From NCBI GenBank assembly GCA_018398765.1, contig JAHBMJ010000443.1, positions 25,001 to 89,000 of the forward strand: DNA of 64,000 nucleotides. Reading direction: 5' to 3'. Shown here piece after piece: positions 25,648-36,696 of this stretch. Source of the stretch: Chromera velia. Its lineage: Eukaryota > Sar > Chromeraceae. How positions within the stretch are numbered: the stretch's first letter is position 1; the number at the start of each line of letters is the position of its first letter. Position numbers and translations under genes: made by a program. The notes under the pieces are model-generated. The model was not told the DNA's origin, made no database searches, and was given only the letters and a program-made list of their open reading frames with translations.

Positions 25648-26882
25648 TTTTTTTCCTCGCAGGCTAACCACACGAGAAGGGCCAGGAGCGCTCCCACAAC
25701 TGCGCATCCAATGCCAAGAAGGAGAAGCCAAACCCAACAGGGACACAGAGCGAGGAAGCGACGGCATTTTCGTCTTCTATCCGAGTCCCCCTTCTCCTTC
25801 TCCCCCTTTTCATCCGTCACATCTTCCACCTTGATGACCACATGTGCTGGGTCTTCGTTTGTCTGCCGGTCCTCTTTTGAAAGGGGGGTCTGAGTGTCAT
25901 GCCACACAAAAATAGGCTTTTTGGGACCGGCACCTTCCCCCTCGGCCTTTCTCCAGTCTCTCTTCCCCTTCCTCCCGCTCACATGTGAACTTTCTGCCTC
26001 TGTCCGCACATCGTCCCCCTCAGAGTCGGGGACAGAGGGGAGGGCCCCGGTCTGGAGGACGTAGGGAGCCCGTCTCTCGAACTGGGTGGCACGAGGCTCA
26101 GCGCTCGGAGGTGTCGTCTGAGAACGGCGCCGTGCCTGGGTCCGCTCATGAGGGGGATAGCTGGAGAGTTCCAGTGACGGATGGCCCTGGGGACTTTTGG
26201 ACTTGCTCAGGGAGTGAAAGTGAGGACCGGCTGCACGAGAATTACGCGGAATGCCACGCGTGCGTTGGCAAAGAGAGCAGAAAAGAGACAGGACGAGTCA
26301 TCGATCTGTTCACTGCATGGCTTTCGCTGATCCACAGACGAGCTTCAAGACTAAGCTACACACAGTTATGAGGAAAGAAATAGAAGGAGGTACATGTATT
26401 TCTCGACATACATCGAAAGGACCCAGGCAACAGCAAAAGCCAGGAAGAAGACGGAGGATATATTTTTCTTATAAAGGTGCATGTCGTTTGCAAATGCACG
26501 AGACTAGAAAAGGCGACTCGCTGCAAAAGCGTGAAGAGAACGTGAATATTTCTGACAAGACTCCTGCAGTGCTTTTCACAGTCGGGAAAAAATGTTTGAG
26601 CGCACTTCAAAGACATGCAGCCCTACACACGAGCAAGAAAGTCGATCGTCATTCCTGAAGTTTGCCTGACCTTTCCGGGGCGGTTTGTTTTCTGCCGAAT
26701 ATATAGGTCTGCCCGGGAAGTGGTGGTAAATGAGACAGATCTGCATCCAGACATGTCCAGAACAAAATTCCTGATATTGTATGAGAGTCAGTTGGATTCG
26801 AACAAAAGGGCTGGGAAGAACAGAAGTGCTCACACTGAAGAGGATCTTCCTTCTCCACTTTTTTCTCTCGAAGAGGGGCCAT
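22815..26882 (-). CDS. Predicted type II membrane protein with poly-Thr linker and Cys-rich C-terminal domain
   Basis: No family name is offered. Five minus-strand exons close in frame to 698 residues: 26882-26834, 26230-25669, 25534-25331, 24753-23825, 23167-22815 (TGA). Architecture: a charged tail of about 175 residues without a signal peptide; one hydrophobic helix at about 176-203 preceded by basic residues (DRRRKCRR), suggesting the N terminus is cytosolic; a lumenal or extracellular region; an almost pure Thr run of about 75 residues (about 497-571); then a domain (582-698) with C-x3-C, C-x6-C and paired Cys near the end (CPHC, CAC). The Thr run is encoded by an imperfect ACN trinucleotide repeat that reads in frame. 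Thr-rich stalks are usually O-glycosylated, so a surface glycoprotein is plausible. The first exon and the exon 3 donor (GTTCAG) are the least certain parts. Confidence 0.75.
23318..23530. repeat. (TCTG)n/(TC)n microsatellite in intron
   Basis: Tandem TCTG units, interrupted by (TC)n and (TGCC)n, in the last intron of the membrane-protein gene. Another (TC)n tract follows at about 23660-23695. Confidence 0.95.
24790..25075. repeat. (TC)n/(TG)n microsatellite in intron
   Basis: Long TC and TG dinucleotide runs in intron 3 of the membrane-protein gene, just upstream (in transcript sense) of the exon that begins at 24753. Arg-Glu-rich open frames across it are artefacts. Confidence 0.95.
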
Positions 26883-27490
26883 TGCATTCCTCCCTTGTAG
26901 ACCGCGGCAAAGCGACTAAGAGAGAGATACGATTATATGCTTCCAAGTCGACAAAAGACGCTGGAGGGACAGAGTGTTGTGCAAGAGTCCTACAGTCCCG
27001 CCAAGCAATCTTTATACTCTGAGTCTTTGTCCGAAAGGAGACTGTTCGGTGTGACGCACGTCAAAACGGGATACGCATGCATGCAACCATGCAGTTGGGC
27101 GAGTGCCTCGGAGATGCCTCGGAGGGCCGTTGCTTGGGGGCCCGCGTCTTCCTTAGATTGCATCGCAGGGCGGGCGGCGACAGTAGACGAATAGACGAAA
27201 GTAGACGAAAGTCTGCCAAGACGAGACGATAGCCCCTATAGTTCTTATCTCTTGTGAATCCTATAGCATGTAAAACAATCTCAGGCTCTCAACCCTAAGG
27301 ATGATCCCGCATCGAGGCCTTTGCAAAAGCAACGCTAAAATAGAGCGGGAAAATGTTTTGTCTATGGTGCAAAGCGGATGTCAGATAACTGGTATGCAGG
27401 TCTAGGGCTCCAGCCCCGAACACAATGTAATCCTGTAATCCTAATGCACAACTGATTAGAATTATAATGAATCAATAAAAAAAATAAATA
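26883..27490. other. Gene-free flank upstream of the membrane-protein gene
   Basis: No supported ORF or RNA gene. The first part probably contains the promoter of the minus-strand gene starting at 26882. Confidence 0.4.
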
Positions 27491-27497
27491 TATACCA

Positions 27498-28045
27498 TGT
27501 ATTGTACCCCCCTATCACTATCGACTGAAACTTCTTTGGAGATTCAAGTTCAGCCTAAGTTCTGCGCTTTTCACCTATAAAGTTCAAGTCTATTCCGAAG
27601 TTCTACGCTACGTCAATCTTTACTAGTGTTTAATACCACAGTGTAACCACATATTGTCTTATATGAAATTTGACAGTCAGTCTTTCTCCTGCGCCTAGTC
27701 CTGCGCGAAACTTCCACGTGCTGTCTTGACGTAGCGACGTACTGGTCAAACGCAACTGCCCTTTTCACTTTGGTAATGGCCAAAGATCCCTCTATCCACC
27801 TCTGTCGTCGTCAGCTTTTATACTTTCAACTCTCTCTTAGTTTCTTCTTCTGTGAGCTAGGCTGTCTAAACCTCCTTCTTCAACCACTCACTTTCTCTCT
27901 GTACTAACTTCTGTCCTGCACTCCTCTGAAGTTCTGCACCCTTTATCTCAAAGCACACTCTGAACTTCTGCAACAAAGTTCAAGACTATTCCAAACTTCT
28001 GCAGTCTCAGTTCAAGGAGTCGATAGTGACAAGGGGGTAATGTAT
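27498..28045. mobile_element. Candidate MITE or solo LTR with imperfect terminal inverted repeats
   Basis: The left end (about 27498-27530: ATTGTACCCCCC, then TCACTATCGACT) is repeated inverted at the right end (about 28018-28045: AGTCGATAGTGAC, then AAGGGGGTAATGTA). Inside, a block with AAAGTTCAAG(T/A)CTATTCC occurs near 27580 and again near 27973. No ORF. About 550 bp long, so a non-autonomous element or solo LTR is the simplest reading. A clear target-site duplication was not found. Confidence 0.5.
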
Positions 28046-30575
28046 TAATCATAAGTCAAACATTATTTTTTCTTCTTAGTCAGTAGTATATATAAGTATA
28101 TAAAACCTAATAGAACCCTAGAATAAGACCTTGCTAAGATTAGAACCTAGATCAGAACCTTGAGTCATTGTAAGTCACTGATATGCTCTATCAATCTAAG
28201 TTTTACAATCAAACATAAAACTCAAAATTCAACTCAGATTTAGACTCAAATAAAATCAAATCTGGTCAATTTAACGAGACCTGCACAATTACGATATACA
28301 CATAAACAATGTAAACCCAAGTTACCCTACAGCACACCTTCAAGATGTCAGAAAACATGCAGGATTCGGCTGCAGCCTGCAGGAGGTAAGAAGATCTAAA
28401 ACATGTTGATATAGATTAGTTCGGCAGAGAACGTTCATGTTATGTCATTGACTGCCAGTGATGGGTCATCAACGAAGCCCTTCAATGAGACTGTTTTGGT
28501 AGATACTGGACGAGAGGACTGTGTCAGCAGTTTTCAGCATTTGAGAGAGATTGCTGTACTAGATGCGCGATTGCTTGCGGGCACTCCCGTCTCGTCTTTA
28601 TTTGTCCATCCTCCACCCTTCTCTGGACCGACTTTTTCCTTTCTCTCTTCCCTGGCTCAATCTGATCAACATGAGAAGAAAGCAAACGATCGAAAGGAAA
28701 GACTGAGCGCTCTGTGAGCGCCCTGCACATCTGACAGTGCCACATCAGGGGTCGAGACTGTCTGCGTCATTCCCCGGGCACCCTATCTACCGCCTCTCTC
28801 CGTTGCAGAGTCACGCCTGAGGTCCAGTTTCGGCTCCGTCTCTCCACGCACACCGTAAGAAAGGGGATGGAAAGCCGTCAATCTGCTCGTTGCTTTCCTC
28901 GTCCTGCCCTCTACAGGATCGACTCCCCTCCCACAGCACTCAGGAGGACAAGCACTCCCACGATACACAAACAGGAAAACCTCCCACCCAGAGCAGAGAA
29001 AGAAAGAGACAGAACCAAGTGAGAAAGAGGCTGGGAAAGTGAGCAAGCGAGCAGATCAAGATCCGTCCTTGAACTTGCATGTGTCCATTTCTTCCTATTT
29101 CATCTCACAATGGACGGCTCTCCCGCCTTACCCCACCAAAGCTCCATTTCGACCTCCTTTCTAATTTTCTTCGAAAGGAGCTCTCTTTCCCCCCCACCCC
29201 TTCCTGTGTCCTTGTATGCCAACGGCACGCAAGGAACGAAGGCTAGGGGGTGAAGGGGAAAAGAGAGAAGAGGGAAAAGGGCTTCGTTTCTTCAGAAGCT
29301 GCATCGTTTCTCTTTTGGCCTGCCTACACCTAAATTTCTTTTTCTCTTTCTATCTGCTCTCTATCTCTTCGCGCGCGTATGTGTAACTGTGGGTGCGTGC
29401 GTCAGTGCGTGTGTGTGTATGTGTGTGTTCCGAGTTGCCAGTTCTTTTAGTCTAAAAACGTCCATCTTTCTCTCGATTCCGCCTCTTTCTCCTCCTCTCA
29501 CGCAAAGGCCACTCTCACGAGGGCCCAATGAATACTCTTCTTCGGCAATAGCAACCAACAAGCCGTGACAGAGTATTTTTTCGCGACTGATTAATTAGTT
29601 AAAGCACACAGAGGTCTAGAGGACAAAACCGGAATGGCTCGAGACCACCCTGAGGAGCAATAGGGGGGAAAGAAGGGAGAGAGAGGGGGGGTGAGGAGCA
29701 TAAGGGCAATTCGGAGGTTTTCCCATTTCCCTTCTTTTTTTCCAACAAAAAAATACACACAAAATACCGTTTTGTCTACACAGCAGAAAGCCCTGCTCTT
29801 CTCTCGCTGCGTTTCCTCTGGAAACGAGCAGGACTTCGTATAGAGAAAACAGAAAACAAAATCGTTTCAATCCAGGACCAACAAACGAATAAATACGCGT
29901 GAGACGAAGAAGGAAGAAAGCCCTCCGTTCGGGAGGAAGAAAGGCAAGAAACGAAACAAACAAACAAATGAGTGGAGGCAAATAAGAAAGACAGGAACTT
30001 CCCGCCAAACAACCGGTCGTCTCTGAACTACCGACAAATGAAGCAACCGACCATACCGAATCTCCCACACGACAACAGATGAAGTTGTCTAGATACAAAG
30101 AAAGAAGCTAGACACAGAAGCAGGGACACAACAAGACACAGGCACCGAGACGATCAATCAACGAAGGGAAAGAAGGAAAAGAAAGGAGACAAAGAAAGAG
30201 TCTCTGGATGCATTAAAAGAAGGAACGAAGACAGGATAGAAAAGTCCCTTTGGGGCTTTCTTTTCTCGTCCTTCGTTCATCAATTCAGTACGTCCTTTGT
30301 GCCACTCGCCCTCCACTTACATATCGGTACATCATAAGAAGAAACGGTAGATGAGACGAAAGGTGGACAAGAGAAAGAAAGAGAGAGTGAAAAAAAGAGG
30401 GGCAAACAGAGGTCGACGGGTCGACCATCTGTTCCACCAACGAAAGTCAGAGAGTGAACAGAAACGGTACTGCCATCTATCTTCTCTCTGCTCTTTCTCT
30501 TCAACCACTCCTGAACGGGAATTTATTTCCCCCATTCCGCTCTTTGCCCACCCTTTTTGCAACCTCCCTTTAATT
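28046..30575. other. Gene-free stretch
   Basis: AT-rich to about 28.4 kb, then purine/pyrimidine-biased sequence. Several short ORFs exist but none shows recognisable domains or a consistent exon structure. The 3' UTR of the GTPase gene probably lies near 30.2-30.6 kb. Confidence 0.45.
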
Positions 30576-33500
30576 CTACTTCCCTCGTCCTTTGCCTCCT
30601 CCCTGTCTTCCCCTCTTACGAGCCCCCCCCGCCCCCTCCCTTCCCACCTCTCCTGACGCAGAGGGGTTTCTCCCCGCAGTGAAGAGAGAAGTCAGGCCCC
30701 CTCCTCCCTTCTCTCTGACCTTGTCCTTCTCTTTCTTCCCCTCCTTGCCTGCCTTTCCCTTCTTCTTCCTGCTCCCAGCCACCATCGACACGGCTGCAAC
30801 CATCTGCAGGGAGACGCTCTGGACGTTACTGCAAATGCGCGCACCCTCGTCACACGCAGTCGAGCAGAAACCCCCGTCCTTCCAACTTCCCTTCTCTGCT
30901 GAGCTACCGTCCAACTTCCCCTGTTTCCATCCAGTGGGGAATCTGAACATACTCCCCCCTCCATCCGTCACACACGATCCCTCAGCACCTCCCGAAATGG
31001 CCGACCGGCCATCAGCAAGGTCAGATCCTCCCAGGGACCCCCTGTCTCCTCCTCTGTCTCTCCTGCTGCCCCCCTTCCTCGAGGGCCACTTGTGAACGAT
31101 CTTCGGGATGACTAGGCCCAGATCGATGGGCTCCGGGTTCTTCTTCAGCCAGGCCCCGCGGGCAGTCCAGAGAACGCCTGCATGTGAGGAGGGAGGCACA
31201 GAGGGAGAGAGGCGTCCCATCAATCGCAAAGGAAAGGCTATTCTCTGAACCAATTACGCATTATGGATCGTAGCAACAATAACAGAGGGAAAATGCATAA
31301 ATATGATTTCATCAAAATGACTTGGGGGGCTGAGAAAGGAGAAAGTAATGGCAAGGGCGCGAAAGAAAGAATCCCTTCTGACCCGTACTTCCCCTCCATC
31401 CATTTCTACTGTCTGACATGCTCAACTGCTTGTGAGAAACTAAAAGGGGGCTACAGAAAGATCTCATGTTGCGTGCCTGACTGACCACAATTGGGGCACT
31501 CCAGAACGTCCCCCACAAACGGCCAGGAGGCAATCGCGAAGGACCTCTCGAAGGCCCCCCCCGATCTGTCCTTCCGGGACAGCATCGTTCGGCGAACCTG
31601 GGCAGAGAGAAGAGAAGAGAAGAGAAAAGAACGAAAAATGCATGGTGCTGGATCACTGACAAGCGCATAGGTGTGTTTGGTGTGAGAGCGTCTGTGCGTA
31701 TGTGAGTGTTCGTTTCCATTTGAGAACCATTCCGACGCACTCCAGCTGCCTGTGCCCCTTCAAGAATGCGAACCGCGAAAAGACGGGACGAAACAGAGCA
31801 CAAGGCAAAGCCAGTGAAACGAGTAAGAGGCAAACTCGAAATGGTATGAAAACCTCAAAACAGCTTGACTGACCCTCACGCTCTCTCCTCTGTCCTCACT
31901 GCACTTCCTGCACAGCAGCACCCGGTTCTCGAGGTTCACCCTGTAGATGCACCCCCCACCCCACCGCCCGGGCACAAGACCGCCCTCCATCCCCATATGC
32001 CCCCCACTCCCCACGCCCATCGGGGGTGTCACAGGCCTACTCGAGTTGCGGCTGCTGTCTGTTCCCGTCAAACCCCCAGGAACACCAGTCGGGCAGTTGG
32101 TCCCCCCACCCCGGCTCGCTCCTCCGATTGCTGTGCCGTTGGCGGACCGGCACACGGCCCTGTGACGCCCTCCGTGGTTCATGCCCAGGCTGCACGCTGT
32201 ACCGCAAGCCAGACACCCAGCAGGGCATCTGAAGACGTCGAATGGAATCACGCGGCCGTGCAGGAGTGACGGGGCAGCACCTCCTCCAGCAGCTGCCCCC
32301 CCTTCTGAACAGGAGGACGCAGAGAACTTGGTCGTCAATGCCTGCAGCACATAGAGGGAGGAAGGGAGGGAGGGAATGTGTCCATGTCAGCAGGGCAGAA
32401 GGAGAAAGACAGGAAGGAAAAGATCTTTCCCAATCCGAGAGCCATGAAGGGAGGTGACAGTCGAGCTTCACGATTTACGGAGAGAAAGACGAACAAGACC
32501 CGAGACTCAACCCTGCACACAAAAGATGGTCGGCTTGCAAAGGTGTACAAGAAGAGGAAAAGGTTTAGCAGGAGAAGCAAAAGAAAAAACTTGCCTGCAG
32601 CGTGAGGAAAAACGTCCGCACGGAGCGTGCCACTCGGAGCGTGGAGTCTCTTCTCAGAAATGCCCGTATCCGGTTGCGCAGAGGACGGAAGTTCGTTCCC
32701 CCCATGGGAACCAACTGATCATTCTGATCTCCCCTCCCTTCCCTCTCCCTCCCCCCCGGGGAGTCCTCAGAGAGCAGAGACAAAGCGGAGGTTCCCGAAG
32801 TTTTCGCACTCACACGACGAGAGGTCACGGCGCTGTCGTCGAACACTTCCTCTGCCTCTCCCACCGCCCCCCCCTCCCCCTCCTCGTCCCGTTCCATCAC
32901 TACAGGGTCTGTACGACACCCGACATACTCAACGCAACAGAAGGCCTCGAACAGGGGACGCGTGTCGGAGGGAGACCGCACCGCACCTGCACAACGGCAA
33001 GTCAATGGACTCACAAAAATGCACCAAAAAGAAGAAAAAAGAGAGGTAAACGGTCAGAAAACGTCAAAAGAGAAGAATGAGCAACAAGGAGAGGAAGAAA
33101 AGCATCAATTAGGCCATCACGACGAGCACATGTACGCTGCTTGAGAAGGAAGGATGTCGTGTGTGCAGTTTCTATGTACACTATACAGCTAGGGGATAGG
33201 GAGATCTGTTGCATCGGCCCCTGTTGAGCCCTCTGTCTGTTGGCATTCTGGAGGATGTCACCTTCCCAGATCCTCTCTCTATATACCCCTCTCTCTCTCT
33301 TTCTCCCCTTCTTTCTTTTTCTCTCGCTCTTCTGAGTGAGTGAGTCAGTGAGTGAGTGAGTGAGTGAGTGACTCTATTTGTGTTTGTGCGTGCGTGTGTG
33401 TGCCTTTCTCTCTTCCTGACCTCTGTAAGCCTTCTTGAAGACCTCAAAGAACGACGCGGAGTCGAGGTAGGAGACGTTGACCTTCGTTGGCCTCATCTGT

Positions 33501-35069
33501 TGCTGGAGAGAGCGGGAGGCAGCGGCAGCCGCAAACATGCCGGGGGGGGGCATCTCACGTCCACTTCTTCTCCCACGCCCCTTCCGTCTCTGTGCCTCTC
33601 CTCCGTGCTGCTCTTTCTCTTTCTTCCCCTCCCCCTCTTCTTTCTCCTCGTTTGTGACGCACGCCTCCACTGTGTCGGCATCTGTCGTCCCTTCGTCAGT
33701 GGAGATCGTCTGCAGACGATGTGTGTGGGCGCCTGTCTGCGTCTTTGCTCTCTCCGTGTCTCCCTGCTGGGGGGCCGAGTTTGCATTCGCCTCGATGTCG
33801 AGGTCGAGAAATCGCGAGAACTCTTCGAGTCTCATCTGACTCTCTGCACTCGCAGCCTCTCCCTGCGAGAGTGAAACACCCTCGCGGGAAAGCTCTGCTT
33901 CCTCTCTAGAGTTCAAAGTGATCCCCTCCGCTCCCTCTCCCTCTTTCTCCTTCTCTGCTTCCTCTGTTTCTTGCCCCCCTTCCTCCCTCTCCCTCCCGTT
34001 AGGCTCCCGTTCGTCCTCAGGCTGCTGAGAGTCCGCAACCCCTCCCGCCCTCCTCTCCTGATCTCTCTCTGTCACCGCCGCTGCGTCTGTTGCAGGAGCA
34101 GAGGAAGAGGCATCCAGAGCATTGAGGTCACCGGCACTCTTGCTGCGGTGAGCTTGGGACATGCCGTGGCCCCCCTCGGCAGAGGCAGAGGGTGCCGTCT
34201 CTCCCTCCCCCTCTCCCTGGGACTGGGAGAGGGACAGACGATCCCTGACATCTGGAACCAGAGCAGCGGCAGCAGCGGGAGGGGCCCCGGCCTTGGGTGA
34301 GCCGGGGGCTGTGCGGGCCTGTCGTTGGTTTTGGGCCTTCATCGATCGACGGGGGGGGGGAAGGACTGAGTCCTCCGGGGAAGACCTCTTGGTTTCCTCG
34401 TCTGGTCCCCCCCCCTCTCTCTTCTGCGCCTTTTCAGGGGCGACTGGCTCAGCAGGGGCATCGTTGGCATTTAAGTTAGGGTTGCGGGAAGCCATGAGGG
34501 GAGAGAAACTAGTGTTGGCAAGCTTCGTCATTCCCTCTGCCAGCTGTCCCGCAATATCACGGAAAGCATCTATGGCGTCTCCGATCCGGTCCATCATTTC
34601 ATTCTCAATCCCCCCATTACCCTCACGTCCGTCATTTGCACCAGAAGGGGGGGCAAAAAGCCCCCCAACAGGGGCCACCGCGGGTCCACTGGGCTCCTCT
34701 GGTGCGGGTTCGGATGAGAGGGGGGGGGGCGGGGTATGCCCCCCCCCTCCAAACCTAGATGAACTGGACCGTCCCCCTTCTTTCTCTGACGTTTTCAGGT
34801 TGGCAGCTGCAACGCTTGTGTTTGCACTGCTGGCCCTTGCTGTGGTTTTTGGGGTGCCGGTTGATGAAGAGGCAAATGAGTCCAGGGTGAGGGGTTCCGA
34901 GTGGAGGGTTTCGTGGAAAATGATCACCTGCAGGGGGAGGCAGGGGGCAGAAAGAGACGCATAAAGTCGAAAGCTAACGGAAAGAACGATTGCAACGCCG
35001 GCTCCCAAACACAGGTTGTTACATGATTGTACGGTGAGTGAGTGAGTGAGTGAGTGAGTGAGTGAGTGA

Positions 35070-35110
<41 letters not shown>

Positions 35111-35841
35111 TGTGTGTAAATCCTTTCGTGGGAAGATACAAAACTGTGGGCCCGAAGAGAAGGCAAAAACACTGTGCCGATGGATGCACGCACAAGACAG
35201 TACGCTGACTCCCCTACCTATCGACTCACCGATGCGCCCATGTGCTGCATAGGGGTGCCGTGCACCTCTGCCACTGTACGCAGTTCATCTGCGAAGTAGT
35301 TGACGAATGCTTGGGATGCATCCTCGAGGAAGTGGAAGACATCTGTGGTCAGCCTCTCCCCCCATTTTCTGTATACAATGATATCCGAAATGGCAAGCAC
35401 TTTCAGAAGCGTTCGCTTGCGCACTGCCTCTGCTTCTGGGTGTGACACGAGTCCCATCATCCCCTCTGTGTCGATGATGATGGCGTCGTCACAGCGTCGG
35501 AGGGGATCCCTCCATAGGGCTGCCTGCACTCCTGGAGGACCTCCTATCTGGCTGGCAGAAGTCTGGAAGACTTCTTGACGACCTCGGCCAAAGAAAAGAC
35601 GGTTCAACGTATGGGATTTTCCTGCACCTGTCTCACCAAAGATAGATACCACTTTGACTTTTTTGTTGGGACTACAGCCGAGATTTGCCGCCAGTTGTTC
35701 GACTGAGTCCACCATCAACCTTTCCTCTCCGTTGACCAAAACAAAGCTACCAGACTGAGCTTGCTGCATCGTCTCGGAGCCAACGAAACTCCGAGCATCT
35801 ACAACAGAGCCCGAGTCCTTCTGGTTGTGAGCTGCTTTCAT
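30576..35841 (-). CDS. DFCP1/ZFYVE1-like GTPase, FYVE fingers not found
   Basis: Homologue of the N-terminal NTPase and central Cys-rich parts of DFCP1 (ZFYVE1), a membrane-associated protein of ER/omegasomes and lipid droplets in animals. Six minus-strand exons close to 1230 residues: 35841-35230, 34927-33421, 32986-32595, 32341-31874, 31597-31486, 31177-30576 (TAG). Seen: P-loop GETGAGKS (69-76) followed by HTLN, DTEG (124-127), LLKVLAISDIIVYR and, in exon 2, VIIFHETLHS, all typical of the family. Then comes about 440 residues of Glu/Ser/Ala-rich low complexity. Exon 4 has C-x3-C-x2-C-x3-C (876-887) before SLGMNHGG, and later CRKC and CPNC pairs. The C terminus is a basic Gly/Arg tail where the two FYVE fingers of animal DFCP1 would be. 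Intron 3 has a GC donor. Family is confident; function in this organism is inferred. Confidence 0.85.
35030..35110. repeat. (GAGT)n/(TG)n microsatellite in intron 1 of the DFCP1-like gene
   Basis: Tandem GAGT units running into TG dinucleotides. A second (GAGT)n run lies in intron 2 at about 33335-33372. Confidence 0.95.
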
Positions 35842-36696
35842 TGCTACAGTCCAGTGGAGATTCTGTGAAAAACGCTTACTGAAGAAAGAGAAACGCCATC
35901 AACCCACCACAGCAAGGATCCCACAAATCGAAAATCGTGTTGCGCTGCCGTGTCACTGACCTGTGACAAAAGAAAGCAACCTATCGACAAGTACTACACT
36001 GCTGGAAAGATTTCGGGCAGATGCATTACCACACTTCACTGCATGAGACTGGAGCCCAAAACCAAAATAAAATGCACATTGAAATCGTGAGTCTGATCGA
36101 TCGATGAAGTCTGTCAGAAGATTCTTGTCGAGCCTGTCACTGTTGCTGATTGTTGCTGCTAGCCCTTTTGGCTTTAAATTTCTTTGCGACAATTTGGGCC
36201 ACGGGAAAAAAGCGTGCGACCACGTCTCGGCCCCAAGAGAATTTGTGTGTGTCCCCAGACTGCACCCCCGCGCGCCCGCGGCATTTTACAAAAAGGCCCA
36301 CATTTTTTCACATTAAATTTCCTCAGCCTTGGTTGGCGCAAGGCAAAAGAAAAAACCTTGCAGAATTTCAAGGCACTACTAACATGCAGCGACCAACACA
36401 GCGGATTCTCAAGATTTCGCAAGAATGTTTTGCGTGCCTCCTCGTACGTCGAATTGCCAGCTTTCACTTTTCAAAAAAGCTTGACCCCTCTCTTTGAAGG
36501 AGGTTCCTTGCACATGATTCTGCCTGTCTTCTGTCAGTAATTCAGACTGTCTAACACGAAGTCCTCCATAGAACCTGCTTTTGTACTCTGAAGGCCTCAG
36601 GGAGCCAGCGAGGTTGCCTTGGGGTGACCAAAATTTACAACGTGGAAGAGTGTCTCCTGCCCTGGTAGGAGTACATTGAAGTAGTCCCTCTTCTGC
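35842..36696. promoter_or_regulatory. Shared upstream region of a divergent gene pair
   Basis: About 855 bp separates the start codons of the DFCP1-like gene (minus) and the membrane-protein gene (plus), so both promoters should lie here. A plus-strand ORF at 36104 begins with a signal-peptide-like stretch (MKSVRRFLSSLSLLLIVAAS) but runs into non-coding-looking sequence without a plausible donor, so I do not call it. No TATA box or other core element was identified with confidence. Confidence 0.45.

Noticed and set aside
36104-36316. ORF beginning with a signal-peptide-like sequence.
   Set aside because: It quickly enters sequence without coding character, and a better signal peptide at 36697 is in frame with the downstream gene.
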